From Rhyacichthys aspro (lineage: Eukaryota > Chordata > Actinopteri > Gobiiformes > Rhyacichthyidae): a stretch of DNA of 64,000 nt. Numbering within the stretch: position 1 is the stretch's first letter; every line of letters starts with the position of its first letter. The position numbers and the translations under genes were made by a program. The stretch spans positions 14,228,578 to 14,292,577 of the forward strand of contig CM072152.1 in assembly GCA_036850595.1 (NCBI GenBank), given 5' to 3'. This document shows, piece after piece, positions 24,233 through 37,231 of the stretch. The notes under the pieces were generated by a model, which worked only from the letters and a program-made list of their open reading frames with translations, was not told the DNA's origin and did not search any database.

Positions 24233-27002
24233 GCCCCATTTACAAGAGGTCAGGTCCCTTCGACTTATTATCAACACACAGCGGCACAAAGATGTACTAA
24301 TGTCAGCGGGACGTACTCAGAACATACTCTGAGTGAGACAGACACAGACAGAAAGTGAGAGTGTAGAAGACAGAAAGCTTAGGTGCTAACAGTGCAGTCT
24401 GGAGGTGAATCAGCCGGGGTTTGTAATATTAATGAAGCAGGGAGAGCCCCGTGTAACCTGCTACTCACCTGTTTTAACTTTTCATGGTCCGGCCACATCC
24501 GAACAGAGGCATATCCTTACATTTAAACAGATGGCTGCTGGACTGACAGACACAGACACTGACAGTGCTCTTACTCCGGCTAAGGGAACATCATATTGTG
24601 GTGGTGTTGTTCTTTTTTTTTTTTTTGAATAAATGCTAATTGTTATTGTAGAAGCATTTTTATTAGCATCTGTTAGTGTTGAAGAAGACCTTTTAATCAC
24701 TGCACAAGACTAAAATGTGCTTTTTGATTTGTTTCTAAGAGGACAGTTCTAATACAGTATGTAGGTCAAACATATTCTTTAATACTACATATTAACTGTG
24801 GTTGGTGCAAGTAACCATAGTAACCCACCAGACACTTACTTTAGAGATGTTAACCCTGTGGTCCCTTGGCTCTGCTCAGAGTAATAACGCAATTTTCTCT
24901 CTAAAGTGTTTTTATAAAGATTGTAGTGGTTTTTGATTTAGTTTGACTTATTTCTGACAGAAACAATTATTACTCTAGAATCTGTTCAAGTATTTTCACA
25001 ATACAGCTTAAAATGAAAATATGTGACACAGTGACAGGGATTACTCATGTGGCATGCTTTTTTCAAGAAATACCGGTTTTATTTTGTCAGACAAGTAATT
25101 AGACAATATAATAGGTCCTGGTTTTGGCATTATGGCTGATAGTACACAGTAAGTCACGTGATGTCTAGAGCTCATTTGAAACCTGTGTATAAATGGTAAT
25201 GATGGCTGCCAATAGGACTTCCTCTTCTGTTTGATATGCTTGCCTTGTAAACAGATATAAATCTGCACTTATGGCACAGATGTTGTCAGCTCTCATGGTT
25301 TTACATGTGGGATCAAAGGATTCCCACAGTGGCCCTTGAATATCTCGCTTACTCGCGTATATCCTGTAAGGTTAATCCCAACGCCGCTTGACACGGACCA
25401 CATGTGTATTTAAACATGGCACACACATGAGCACAAACAGTACTTATAGCCATACGCTGTAATGCGCTCAGACTGACCATCGTTACTGGCCCACCGTTGC
25501 CATAGAGTTGGAGTGACACAATATTGAGGGGTGTGTTTTGTCACACTTCAAGGTCCTCTCTAAGTGTTTGACTGTAAAGACTTCATTGGTGCTTTGACAC
25601 GTCGCTTCTGTGTGAGTGACAGAACACAGCACACACTTCAGCTTGTGTGTGGGCCAGAAATAGGAGTGATGAATGGCGTCCCACAAGATAACATCCTCTT
25701 TTCCACTGAGGCCCAGACAAATATTCATTTAAAACAATTAATGTATCTGTTTAACCTGGTACAGTGTATCAGTGCCTGCATTTACTCTGTCTCAAGCTCA
25801 GTTAAGACAGGCTGAGTGGAGCCAGAATTATGTTAACACTTATTATATTAAGTGTTGTTTGTGACTTTTTCTGTCTACATTTAAGAATGAGCATGAATTG
25901 GTAGTTCTCTTTGTTCATCTCTTCGTTTTTTTCAAATGACAAATCATCTTCAAAGCATGGTTATTTAACTTTTTTTTTTTTTCAACTTCGAATTACCTAT
26001 CAAAGTTTTCATTGAAAAAAGAAAAAACAGAAAAGATATTTAACTGTGATGAAATCAAATAAAATAATAAGGAAAAGTTAAGGTATTTACTTATTTATTT
26101 AACTATATATTTTAGTTTTAAACTCTGGCCCCCCTCAGCATCTGTGAAATAACAGGCTTGCCCCTTAAGCAAATTTAGTTTATGACCCCTGGTCTATAGA
26201 CACAGCATGTAGAGCTCTATATTGTTCACCAGATACGTCAGAAAAGGGCCATAAACCCTAATAGAATTAATATGTGCCTGCTTTTTAACTGGCTTTAACT
26301 AATTTGTGCATAAACGTTTAGAGACCTTTAGAGATTGTGAAAGGCAGGGTTTAGTCGTAAGTGGTCATTAAATGCTCCCAAAAACAAAAGGGCAACACAG
26401 ACAGGTAAAAAGTGTCCAGAGAAAAACAAAAAGGTCACATTAGACTGCGCAGTATTAATGCTTTCAAAGGGAAGAAGAGCATTTTTCTATCAAAGCGTTT
26501 GACTGAGGTAAAAGGAAAAAGGAAGAACTGCTCCAGTTGCTGCAGTTTCAGGGTCATGTCCAGGTCGCCTCACACCTGGCCCGTGACCACATTGTTAATC
26601 TGATTACAAACCTCTGTGGCTCAACAGTGGACGTGAGAGCTACAAGGCTAAATAAACAAGATTAACAAGGTAACTATACTGTCAAGGATTGTGGGTAAAA
26701 AGAAGCCAGGTTCAAAATATACATGACCCAAGTTCGCATCTTGTTTCATCATTTCTCTGAGTCTCTGAGGCCAAGATGGGGTATACCCTAAAACTAATTT
26801 CAGAAAATGAGTTAAAAATGAGTGTTGTTTGCCGTCTTTTAAAAAATATAACAAATTCTAACAGACCAAGTATTATTATAATGCAACCTGTAGTGCATCT
26901 GCACCTTATCTTTTGTGAGGAATCATAAAGTTGTATGTAAGGCTCAGGGCTCTTCTCTTGTGCTCTCTGTAACCTTACTCACACCTATCTCTGCTTTAAC
27001 AG
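24233..27002. other. Gene-poor region
   Basis: Mostly AT-rich. A hAT-like right-end fragment at about 26125-26193 is listed separately. No gene was recognised. Confidence 0.4.
26125..26193. mobile_element. hAT-like right-end fragment
   Basis: Reverse complemented, 26193 onward reads CCAGGGGTCATAAACTAAAT, close to the CAGGGGT..AAACT start of Charlie-type hAT elements, with a GGGGGGCCAGAG word further in. The opposite end was not found. Confidence 0.35.
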
Positions 27003-27166
27003 GAAGTGCAGAAGGCGTGATGGATGTTAATGGCCACAGCAGCTATTTTCAGGCCCGAGTGCTGCAACCTGAGAGGCTTGGCAGCTGTGTCGAGTCAGAC
27101 TGGGCCACTGCCCCGGGCACAGGACAGGAAGGCCGATCTGACACCGGGGTTCAGGTATCACCGTCA

Positions 27167-27192
27167 GTGTGTGTGTGTGTGTGTGTGTGTGT
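27167..27192. repeat. (GT)n microsatellite
   Basis: 13 GT units directly after a possible splice donor at 27155. Confidence 0.95.
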
Positions 27193-30100
27193 AAATGCAT
27201 GTGCCGTGTGTGTCATGGCGGGCAGGAAGCGGACGTGGACACCCGAGTTGTCTGATATGTGGGGAATCTGTCACCTCCAATCACATGCGGGAATGTGTCG
27301 CCGCAGGGCCAAGGACAGGCCAAGACTTTCCCACAGCCACCATTCCAGCCCCGACTCTTACACACACACAAGCTAACATGTTCCACTCAACGCTCATAAA
27401 AGACAACAACTCTTTTTTTCGGCAAATAGAAAAAGAAAACACATAAACTACAAGCTGTCTTTTTCTCAGCAGGTTGTTTGAATCTTTTGGCAGCATATTT
27501 GTTAAATTAATCTAGGGGTGCATAATATTACATGTCCAATAAGTAAAATGTAAAGCTACATATCTGCAGAAGACAAGTCAACACAGGCCATTTCCACTGA
27601 AACACTAGAGACTTAAGGACCATTGTCTATAAATAGCCTTCTCCTGGTCTCCTCAGCTTACTATAGCAGAACATCTCTTAATAATGGTCGGTTTTCAGCT
27701 CAAAGAGCGTGCCATGTGTCACTGTCAAAAGTGTGCAGCTTGTTAGCTGACAGAGCGGGAAGGAGGATTTGACTTGACCCTGTCACATGGTGCCACCGAC
27801 ACAGTGAGCCTCCGTTGTTATAACAGCCCACTGCCAGAAAGATGACAGCAGCCCATGAGTTAGGGTTTATTTTGGAAAAGCCGAGTAATCCAAGGGTTTT
27901 ATAAACGTGTAAGAGCTGTTTGTACTATTTGTCTATTTCTGTTATTTTTGTTTATTAGTATTTGGATGTTGTTTCATTACTTCTAAGTTGTATTTTTTTT
28001 AGCATTTTATGTTTTTTAGAATGTATTTGTATCTGTTTATGGTTAAGCACCTTAGATTAGTTTTGTAGTATTTCTGTTTATTTGTGTAAACTATTAGCAC
28101 CTAAAGTATATGAGTATGGCGCATAGTTACAGGACCAGAATGCACCTGGGTGGGCCTATGGATGGTTTGCCTGCAAAAACTGAAAAAAAAACGACCCATA
28201 GTGCATCTTAGTGATTTTTTTTTAAGTTGGAGCTAAGTTTGATTAATTTTGTTAGTAGTCACCACAAAAGTTGTAAAGAAAATGTCAGTTCCTGGTCATG
28301 ATTCAATGAGGTTAGTCAATGATAAAACGAGGAGGAGACATGTTCTGGAACCAGTTTGTCATTTGAAAAGTCTACAGTTGAAAAATAAATTAAATAACTT
28401 AGTGTTTTGTAGATTTTTCCAGCCTCCATCATTCTGGTTTTACAGCAGCTCAGTCTCAGTGTCAGCAGGTGTAACTTGCCGGGCTTTTACACAGCAGAGG
28501 GATGTCTTCTGTGCTTCAAGTGATTCCACTTGGCTTGCTGGAGGGAAATAATACGTGAGCGCAAGTGCCTCATCGCACATGCCCACATCGCTGCAAAGCC
28601 CACTCTGTGTTTGCCAATTAGTAGCTCTGACATCGGCCCGGGCCACACTGCAAGCAGAGGATTTGTAGCTCATTAGTAGCTTCAACACATGCGCACCGAC
28701 AGAGTAACGTTTCCTATGTCTTCTGCAGGAAATAACTTGTTGACACGGTGCTTCTGAACACTGAATATGAGCTCTCCCCACACATAATGGACACTAATGA
28801 GGTGAGGCAGATACAGGGGAATAGTTATAGTGAGGCAGGAGGCAGAGAGGACACTGTTATTTATAAAAAAAAATTAAAAAAAAGCACTAGGCATGTGAAA
28901 AATGAGCTGGGAGGAATTAGCCATAGAGACAATTAAGAACATTTGAATGAAACGAGAACACCCTGTGAGCACATAATGAGATTACGAATGTGGAAAGAAC
29001 ATTCATGATTATTTTGAATACTCCGGGGAGCTCTCATCCCCCACAATTCAGAAATCCGAGTTGCTGCCGCTCAATAATAAATCTCTTGGCATTCAATCCA
29101 TGCACATTTGCATCTAAACAAAGAGTTTTCAAAGTAGAATTTAACAGAGAATGGGCCCATTGAAATCAAAAGAAAATGTAGCAAGGACTGACTGATATAA
29201 ATGCGAGCACCAAATTAGATAGTTTGGTATCTCGACCTTGTGTGGTTATCCTGTTTGCAAAGGTACATTTCCTTTTGAATAGATTTTGAGCAAAGTTTTG
29301 GCATTTGGCTTAACCCTTTTATATTAGAAAAAGCATGACTAAAGGAAGGACACTGATTAAGCTCAATGGCTGATCACAGTCTTCTGGTTCAGAGTCTCAG
29401 GAGCAGGTTAACATTTTTCCTGCTCTCTGAAACCTGAGGAGCTGGACAGACTTCTTCTCTCTTGCTATGCGTCCAGTAGAGTGCAGTTGAGGTCAGTGTG
29501 TGTTGGTGACGGCTGATTACACAAGTCGATAGATAATCTAACGGGGTCAGATAGGACTTTGGCCAGAGTTCAGTGCCAATGACGAGACCCCTGCACAATC
29601 AGCACTGGTATCTGAGTGTATAATATAAACACTGGGGCTCATAAAAGTGCACACAACTGGGCTCACTCCGGAGTAGAGCCTAATCACTGCTCGTCAGTGC
29701 TCCGCTGCGTCCTGCTGAGGTCGGCAATAATTCCACTTCCTTCCTGTTCTCGGTTGTCATGGTTACAGAAAAAGAAAACCTCGGTTATCGTCAGATGGAT
29801 CGGGCCACAAATGTATTTTTGTCTGCACTTCCCCATCTCTCAGCCTCATCAAACCAGAGAAGTGTCCTCACAGACGTTCTGTAGAGGGACTCACTGAGAG
29901 CAAATAAATGAGAAAAGCTTCAGAAATAAAATGGATTGTCATCATTTTCATATTTTCAATCATGCCATATATACAAAACACTGATACATGCATGTACTTA
30001 TCTCTTATATCTATTTATGTATTTAATAATAATAATTTTCAATGTTGATGTTTTTCATTTTTGAGTTGTTTCTCTGTTTTAAAAGATGCTGAAAATACAT

Positions 30101-31499
30101 TTTATCTACAGCTATTAAACTTCCTGCAACGTCATAGGACAAGCCAGTGTAGACCAATGGGAGCACTCCTTTTCGAGCATGTGATTTTGTGAGCATGTGA
30201 TTGTGAAGGTTTTCCGTTCATGAATAGAGGTTCTCATCTTTTAAAATCCCTTATAATAAACAGTAGATGCATCATAAAGATTTTTTCAGAAATTATTGCT
30301 TTCAAAATATACTATTTGAGGTTTAAACCATTTTACATATATCAGGTACATTCTGTTTAACCATCGAGCAAAAGTTAATTTATTTGTAGAGGCTAACACA
30401 GGACTTGTTTGGGAAAGGTCTGGCTTGTCAACACTGAATTAAAGGTGGCGGATAATCTTACATTTAAAGAAGCTGAGGTGCTAACGGTCTCCCAATAAAG
30501 CTTGAGGCATGAGGATGCATCTAATAACTGGTCAGTGACATGTCTGAAGAAAACACTCATACACAATTGGATGAATGAACTATTTAAGAAGTGATGTGAC
30601 CATTAAGCAGGTGAAAGAAGCCACAGGGGGTTGACAGTTTATCTCAAAAACCAACTTGATTCTCGACTGTCATGCGGTAATCACCTGCTGCCGTTACACT
30701 TTAACTCTTAAGCGGATGTCGACTCCACTTTATTAGCTGTAAAGCACATTGCCCTTTCTCTGTGTGGAGTCATGTTGCATCAGCTCGAGGCAGAAACGGA
30801 TATCAAGTCAAGGCGAATTGAAACTTTAGACTTCAACCTTCAAGATATAACTCAACCCTAAGAAAGGAAGCAACAAGGGGGGAAAAAGCTTATCTCACGT
30901 AAACAAAACCAACCTTTTCTGTGATCAAACCTAAGGAATCACAGATGTTAAAATGAAATGAAAAGTGTGTTATCCAACACAGTGAATGGCCTCAGAAATG
31001 GTAGAGGCCAGTGATAAGAAGCAGGCTGTGAGTGTTTGCTCACTAAGGACGGGATCAAAGTCAAACATGGCACAAGGCGCATGTGGTCGGCCATGCGTTG
31101 TGCATTTTGGCTCTTACACCTACGTCCTTTCTAAATTCATCTATGATCATACTCATCAGTATTTCCGCCACATGTATCAATCATGAATTTTGTTTAAATA
31201 TATATGTTTTAGGTTGAGCCAAGTCAGAAAACTGGTTGTGAACAGGTTCAGGCTTTCCAACATGTTGTGTTGGAAAGGTAAAGGGCAATGCTTTATAATA
31301 ACACACAATAAAACAGTAGTAAAGCATTAATAGATGTGTAATTAATGTGTAACAATTAATCAATTATTAAACTATGTATACACACAGAAATATCTTTATA
31401 TGTATAATTATAAATGGGTTTATTGTTTAGACTAATACATTTATAACAATGTTTATAATGTAATTGTGATTTTTAATTGGATTAATACTTTGTTTTGTT
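27193..31499. other. Gene-poor region
   Basis: No supported gene. The 28960-29110 part is less repetitive and contains several homeodomain-like TAAT/ATTA words, so it could be a regulatory element; this is a guess. A 16-bp near-duplicate (GAGCATGTGATT) occurs at about 30174-30205. Confidence 0.4.
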
Positions 31500-31632
31500 T
31501 TTTTAAGGATATTTTTGGCCTTTTTGCAATAGGACAGTAAGCAGACAGGAAACAGGGTGAGGGCAATGACACTAGGACATAAGGACTAAATGACCCGAGT
31601 GGGAATTGAACAGGGGTCTCCCAGGTAACCAC
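31500..31632 (-). mobile_element. Dispersed teleost-type repeat with tRNA-like B box
   Basis: The block holds GGATATTTTTGGCCTTTTTG, then AGACAGGAAACAGGG and, at its end, GGGAATTGAAC. On the minus strand that last word reads GTTCAATTCCC, fitting the pol III B-box pattern GTTCRANNCC. This arrangement resembles a widely dispersed fish repeat I recognise from memory. No poly(A) tail or target duplication was identified. Confidence 0.45.
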
Positions 31633-34010
31633 AAATACTCAACTAATGCTTCATAGTGTGAGTTATTCTAAAGTATTATTGGGAAAAGTTCAGGAAATAC
31701 ATTTTGATTTAAAGATAATAGTTTTTTTTTAATGTTTTGCTTTCAAGTAGGGAACTTGGCAACATTCGGCAGGTAATACTAACTTTAACATCAGAAACTA
31801 CCTAAACTCAGGCTCAAGGAGGATCAGAGAAGAACTATCAAATAAATATGACAACCAGATAACAGAGTGGCCTGTTTGAACCTGCTTGATGGAAAGTTTT
31901 CAAAAACACAAGACAACATGTCATTTCCTGAATCATCCCTGGCCGCCGCACACGTTTCATCCTCCGCCTCGCCCCCTTCCTCCGCCTCAGCTCTCCACTC
32001 ATTATGCTCTTGAAGTGGAGAGAGGGCCGTACTAATACTTTATATAACTGAGAGTACAGAGTGGCACACAGCGCAGTGGGAGGACAGTGGTCACCAGGAA
32101 CAGCAGCAGACACAGCAGACATTTGCTGTAATTATCTGAGCCCATTAGAGGAGTCGGCCACAGTGAAGCTTCTGCACCAGGACCCAGTGTCACCAATGAC
32201 ACAACTCTGGCATTAAATTCATATCTGAGATGTAATAGCTGCATTCAGGGGAGTTATGACACTGCACATGTGCTGTGTTTCAGTTTAATAACACATTTCC
32301 TTCTGGTGCTTAATGGTTCAAATATCCAAAAGATTTTTTTTTTCTTGTGACTTTTCATTCATCCTGTGAAAAAATAAGGCTTGATTAATCAGTTATTACT
32401 GTTCTTTGATAATCCTTTTGTCCTGTTAAAACTTTAACCTTTAGACCAGGTATTCCGTAAAAAAAAAAAGACTGTGCAGTTTAAGAGAGAAAGCAAGCCC
32501 TTTCCTCAGTCTAACTCAGAAGTTAGACCTAGCTGTGTTGCCATGGTAACGCTCAGTATCACCTGCAGTCAGAAATGGCACACCATGTGCTTTGATTTTT
32601 TATTTTTTTTCTTTAACTGAGCCTTTCTTAATAGATAAATACAAGTGTGGGTAAGCTACCTGCCAACTGTTTTCAAGTGCATTTGAAATGTCCATATTTA
32701 GTTCATGTGAATGCGTTTGATTGGGATGTAGCCTTTTGTACAGACAATTAATCATTGCAGCTGTCGACATGACTAAACTTCTTTGGTTTCAGGCTTGGCT
32801 GTTCCAACATTTATCTCACTGACAGGTTTACACAACATGGCCAAGACAGTGCCAGGAAAGAGAAACCTTAGTCAAGCTGTCTTTCAGGTGACAAACCTCA
32901 CCATTAATGCTGTTAAGCTTGGTTTTCTTATGTTATATCTTTTGGAAACTACTGAACAGATCCACAAATCCACAAATGATGAACCCTTGGGTGAATCCTG
33001 TATGTTACATGATGGCTTTTAATGATTTCAAATGAGAGTGGGAGACAATTTTTACATAAAGTGTCAAGATAAGAAAAAAACAGCAGGCTGTTTCGATCAC
33101 ACAGTCCCTCTGCTGTTCTAATCTTCATTTCCTCTGGTGGCCATGTAATATCCTGGCTGCATCACCGTCCGCTGTGTGGCTAGCCTCGTGGCGGCGGCAG
33201 TGAAAGGGGGAAGTCATAACAGCAGCGAGAACACTGAAGATGAGGAGGAGGAGAGGAAGGGGAGAGATATTTATAGCGGGCGCAGCTTTGTTCAGCTCAC
33301 ATACTGCCTTTAAGTGTGTTCGCGTTCTCACTTTGCAGAGTCTTATTGTCATCCTTCGTGCATGTGTGCCATTATTGCCAGGAAACAGACTACAGACAAC
33401 CTCCACGGTTATGACCTCTTAATGTATAAAGAGGTAATGCAGTGAAGATGATTGTTTTGTACATTTTAGGCGAGATGGATGTGCTTTGAAACTTCGAGGT
33501 GGGTTCTTTATGGTACGCAGGATTTACACCAGACACTCTAAAACAACCACTCTCTGCTCGTAATTCACCATTTACACCTTTGTTTACACTAGAGGGGTAT
33601 TGGTCCTGTTTCAAGAATCAGGTTTAGTGCCAACTCGGAGTATGTGACTCTGGAAAGAGGAAGAAGTTTGAAGTTTTCCAAATCTGAATTAACTTGCTTT
33701 GTGTCGGGTCTGTAGCTCTCAGTAAACCTGGATTTGACTTTTACTAAGGGCCAGGTTTGTTTTCACATATGTGCCTACTTTTAAATTACATGAATGAGTT
33801 GAAAAGATGGATGAGAATATCTCATTTGAAGCAGCTGGATGTGTAGCTGCCAAACCACAGCAAAAATACCAAAACATAAAACCTCATATCCGTGATTGTT
33901 TGCATTGGTTTCTGAAACCTAGCAACAGCCCTGTATCATCTGTGCTAACAATAACCAGGAAGTAAAAGTGGTGTGTAAAGAATACCCTCAAACGTCTGTT
34001 AAAGAAAAAA
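31633..34010. other. Gene-poor region downstream of dusp7
   Basis: A GC-richer patch at 33130-33300 contains GATATTTATAGCGGGCGC, a TATA-like word with no linked exon. A possible acceptor and donor at 32792/32888 do not make a coding exon in frame with other candidates. No gene is supported. Confidence 0.4.
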
Positions 34011-34019
34011 ATATTCAAT

Positions 34020-37000
34020 ATTTATTTGCAGTATAAACATGTCTTGTGTTGTTTCCATGTACTGTACAATACATCGGGACAATCTTATTTCGTTCAGTAG
34101 ACAGAAACGTGAACTGTCCTGGTTAACATGCCTCATATTTTTACACAGACAGATTGCATCTTTTTTAAAAACTGTTTACAGCACAATACAAAACAGCTAT
34201 TCAACATGTGTTTGAAGCTGTAACATAATGCAAGATGCATTGTCAAAAAAATCCCTGAAAATTTCCTCACTGAGGTAACGTTTTTAAATCATTCACTTCT
34301 TCTTTCACTTCACACTCCTCTTCTCCTCTGACTTGTTCTCCATTGTCCCTTATTCAACATTTCCCTCCCAGAAAACATTCTTACCAAAGTGTAGCTACAG
34401 GTTTAAGGACACAGAAACTGTCGTTCCCATGATTGGGCAAATTTACAAACAGAGAAAAAGACTTGATTTCTCTTTCATTATTACAAAGACACAAAAACAC
34501 GAGAAAGCAGCTTGAAATGAACCATTTTTGTTTTGAATAGAAAAGCTTTGTACTGAAATAGATTTCAATCCTAGGGTGTGACTGATCAAGTTCTCAGCGT
34601 TTGCTTATTGTAAGTTGGATATGATTCCTGACATGGGAAGTCCATTCAAGCTATGTGTTATTATTGTCCATCTCTGGTGCTATAACAGGAGAGGAACTTT
34701 TGCATATAAATTCATAACATATATATGTAGATATTCATATTGAAAGGCCACAGGAATAGCATAGAGCACATTATATCCAAACAAGACCAAAAACACCTGT
34801 AATTATATAAGCTGGGTAGTGTAATCATCTATTGTGAAACATGCTGAGACACAGCTCTGGCCGTGAGTCATCCAGGGCCTGTTCCAGTTTGGTACTGGGC
34901 ACACAAGCCCTTTAGTTTGGACACCCAAGGTGAAATGGTACTTCAGTCCACAAGCCATTTAGAGCTGGATCTTGTATAATTATAGAGAGCAGATATAGTA
35001 CAAAAGAAGAAGAATTTAAAAATGTGGATCTACAAAATACTGCAAAAAAGTTTCGATATATTTCAGAGTAACAAAGAGGACCTCGTGTGACCCGTTACGG
35101 CAGAAGACAGCTTCCTGTCTGTTACCGTGATCTGATTTAATTAACAGTTAACAAACATTTATCCTTTACACATTTTCTGAAGTTACAGAGTATTGAACAG
35201 TCAGCTTTAGAAACAATTTAGAAAGATTATATAAGGCCTGCTATAACCAACCCTGCTTCAGTTCAACTACTTTCCCTCTAAAACCCAGTTCTTTGTTTCG
35301 TTTGACCCCGTCCATATCACGGCTTTGAACAACATTATTTTAAAATCTCATTTTAATCACTGGTCTTTCAAATTAAGTGCTGCTAATTTACAATTGCTGC
35401 AATTGACAAAATTAACTACAAAAAAAGGATTCTGGGCTTTGTCTTTTTGAAATACTTTACAGATTACACATTTTCAAAGTGCTTTGGATGTGAACAGGGT
35501 CTGAGAAACTTCTCGGCCACAAGCTGTGGACCGCTGTAATCAGCAGCAACAGCAGTTAAAAAAACGATCCTCATCCGTCGTCTTCCACCTGTTTAAACAA
35601 CGGCCAACCCATGTTACATCTATTAGAGAGCATACAGGACACAGCATGCTCAGGTATACAAAATAATATAGATCTCTTTACTATTAGCTATAGAATATAT
35701 AGTATATAAATAGTTTATTTTCAATATCTCTTCTATATAATACCCAAGGCTTAGGGGTGATCAAGTCGGACATTTTCTTTGATAAAATGGGAGATTCATT
35801 TGCAAACTTTTTGGCCAATGCAGTGAATAAAAATTAAACTTTAAGTGCATCCTATCGCTGAGGCCAGTCCCAGTTCACAAGAACAAGGGCAAAGAGAAGA
35901 GAAAATGTCACAATACAATACTGAAGTTCCTGCTGCCAGTGCTTTCCCATGATGCTAAGCTATCACAGAGTCTAGTGTTGTGGGATGTAAATTTGGCAAA
36001 ACGTAGTTGAACGTATAAGTTGTAAGGAAGTAAATGTCGTAACCTAAATATCGATAACACGGAGCTGGTGATACACAGATAAACAGTGCCATGTTGTTAT
36101 TAACTGTCACATGAGAGAAGGAAGTAGGAAGTGAGTGGTGTGCCCAGTGTAAATGCGCTGTCGTCTCTACACTCCTAACCCACCACAAGCATCAGTGCTA
36201 ATGACTAACCCTAACTCTCACTCCTCGGTCTCCTGCCCAGGGCCAGCTCCTACCCCCACCCCCCCACTCTGCTCTGTGCAGCTGTTAGGACTCGTCACAG
36301 CCTGGGACTGGCCTCTCCACTCCACTCCTCTGAATGTCTCTTTATCTGCCTGCTTCCAGCACCAGCTTCAAGTGCCAACAAGTCAATGGCTACACCACTG
36401 TGCAAACGGCATTAGGTCATTACTAACCTAAAACAGAAGAAAGAAAAATGGAAAAAAAGACTACTGGGACCATTACAAGGGTCTGTTTTTAGGTGTTGCC
36501 ACAGTCATACTCCTTTAGTCGTACAATCGTAAGCCATTATTGGATTAGATAACTGTTTTTGGACAAAGATAAGATTCTATGAGTATATATAGAGTTACAT
36601 AAGGTATAGATTTATGTGTAAATGTACACAAAAATACAAAAATGCATAAAGACATACTGAAGTTGTTAAGGACTGCTACAGTATGCACATACAGTACATA
36701 CAGTACAAACATACATACATTGTTTAGGTGTGAGTGTTAATTCCTTGGTTTTTAAAAACTCTACATTCTGTAGAGTGACATTTCCTAAGAGTAAATCCCA
36801 GATTCTCCACTTGGCACCAGTCAAAAATACACAGGAGACATGATCGCCTTTTAAATCAAGCTCTGCAGTAGATATCCCATGTTCCTATGTTTGTATAAAG
36901 CTTTGAGCTCTCAGTGTCTTATCAGTTGAATTCCCTCTGGTCTTTATTACAGGACATGCTGATTACGGCTCGTTCATAAAGTCAGTCACCTCAGAGGAGG

Positions 37001-37231
37001 CCACCATTGTGACCTAAACCATCAGTTTCTCTCTGGGTTAAAAAGCTTCTCCTTAACTTGGCATCTGAGACCTCCTTCTCCCTTCAATGGCGCTCTATAG
37101 CCAGGCTCTCAGACGACGAGCCTCAGGAGGCTAAAACATTCATTAAAATTGGCTGCTTCTTCCAATGCAGCCATGTGTTACCATGGTAACAATACCACCA
37201 TGACCCTCAGATAGGACGGTCCCGTTCATTT
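34020..37231 (-). other. dusp7: Putative dusp7 3' UTR
   Basis: No other gene is visible for 3.2 kb after the stop. AATAAA signals on the minus strand lie at 36948-36943, 35719-35714 and 34026-34021, so alternative 3' ends are possible. The far end is inferred; immediate-early phosphatase mRNAs often have long regulated 3' UTRs. Confidence 0.5.
34021..34026 (-). terminator. dusp7: Candidate distal poly(A) signal of dusp7
   Basis: AATAAA on the minus strand, in an AT-rich context about 3.2 kb after the stop codon. The proximal signal at 36943-36948 lies some 285 bases after the stop. Confidence 0.4.
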
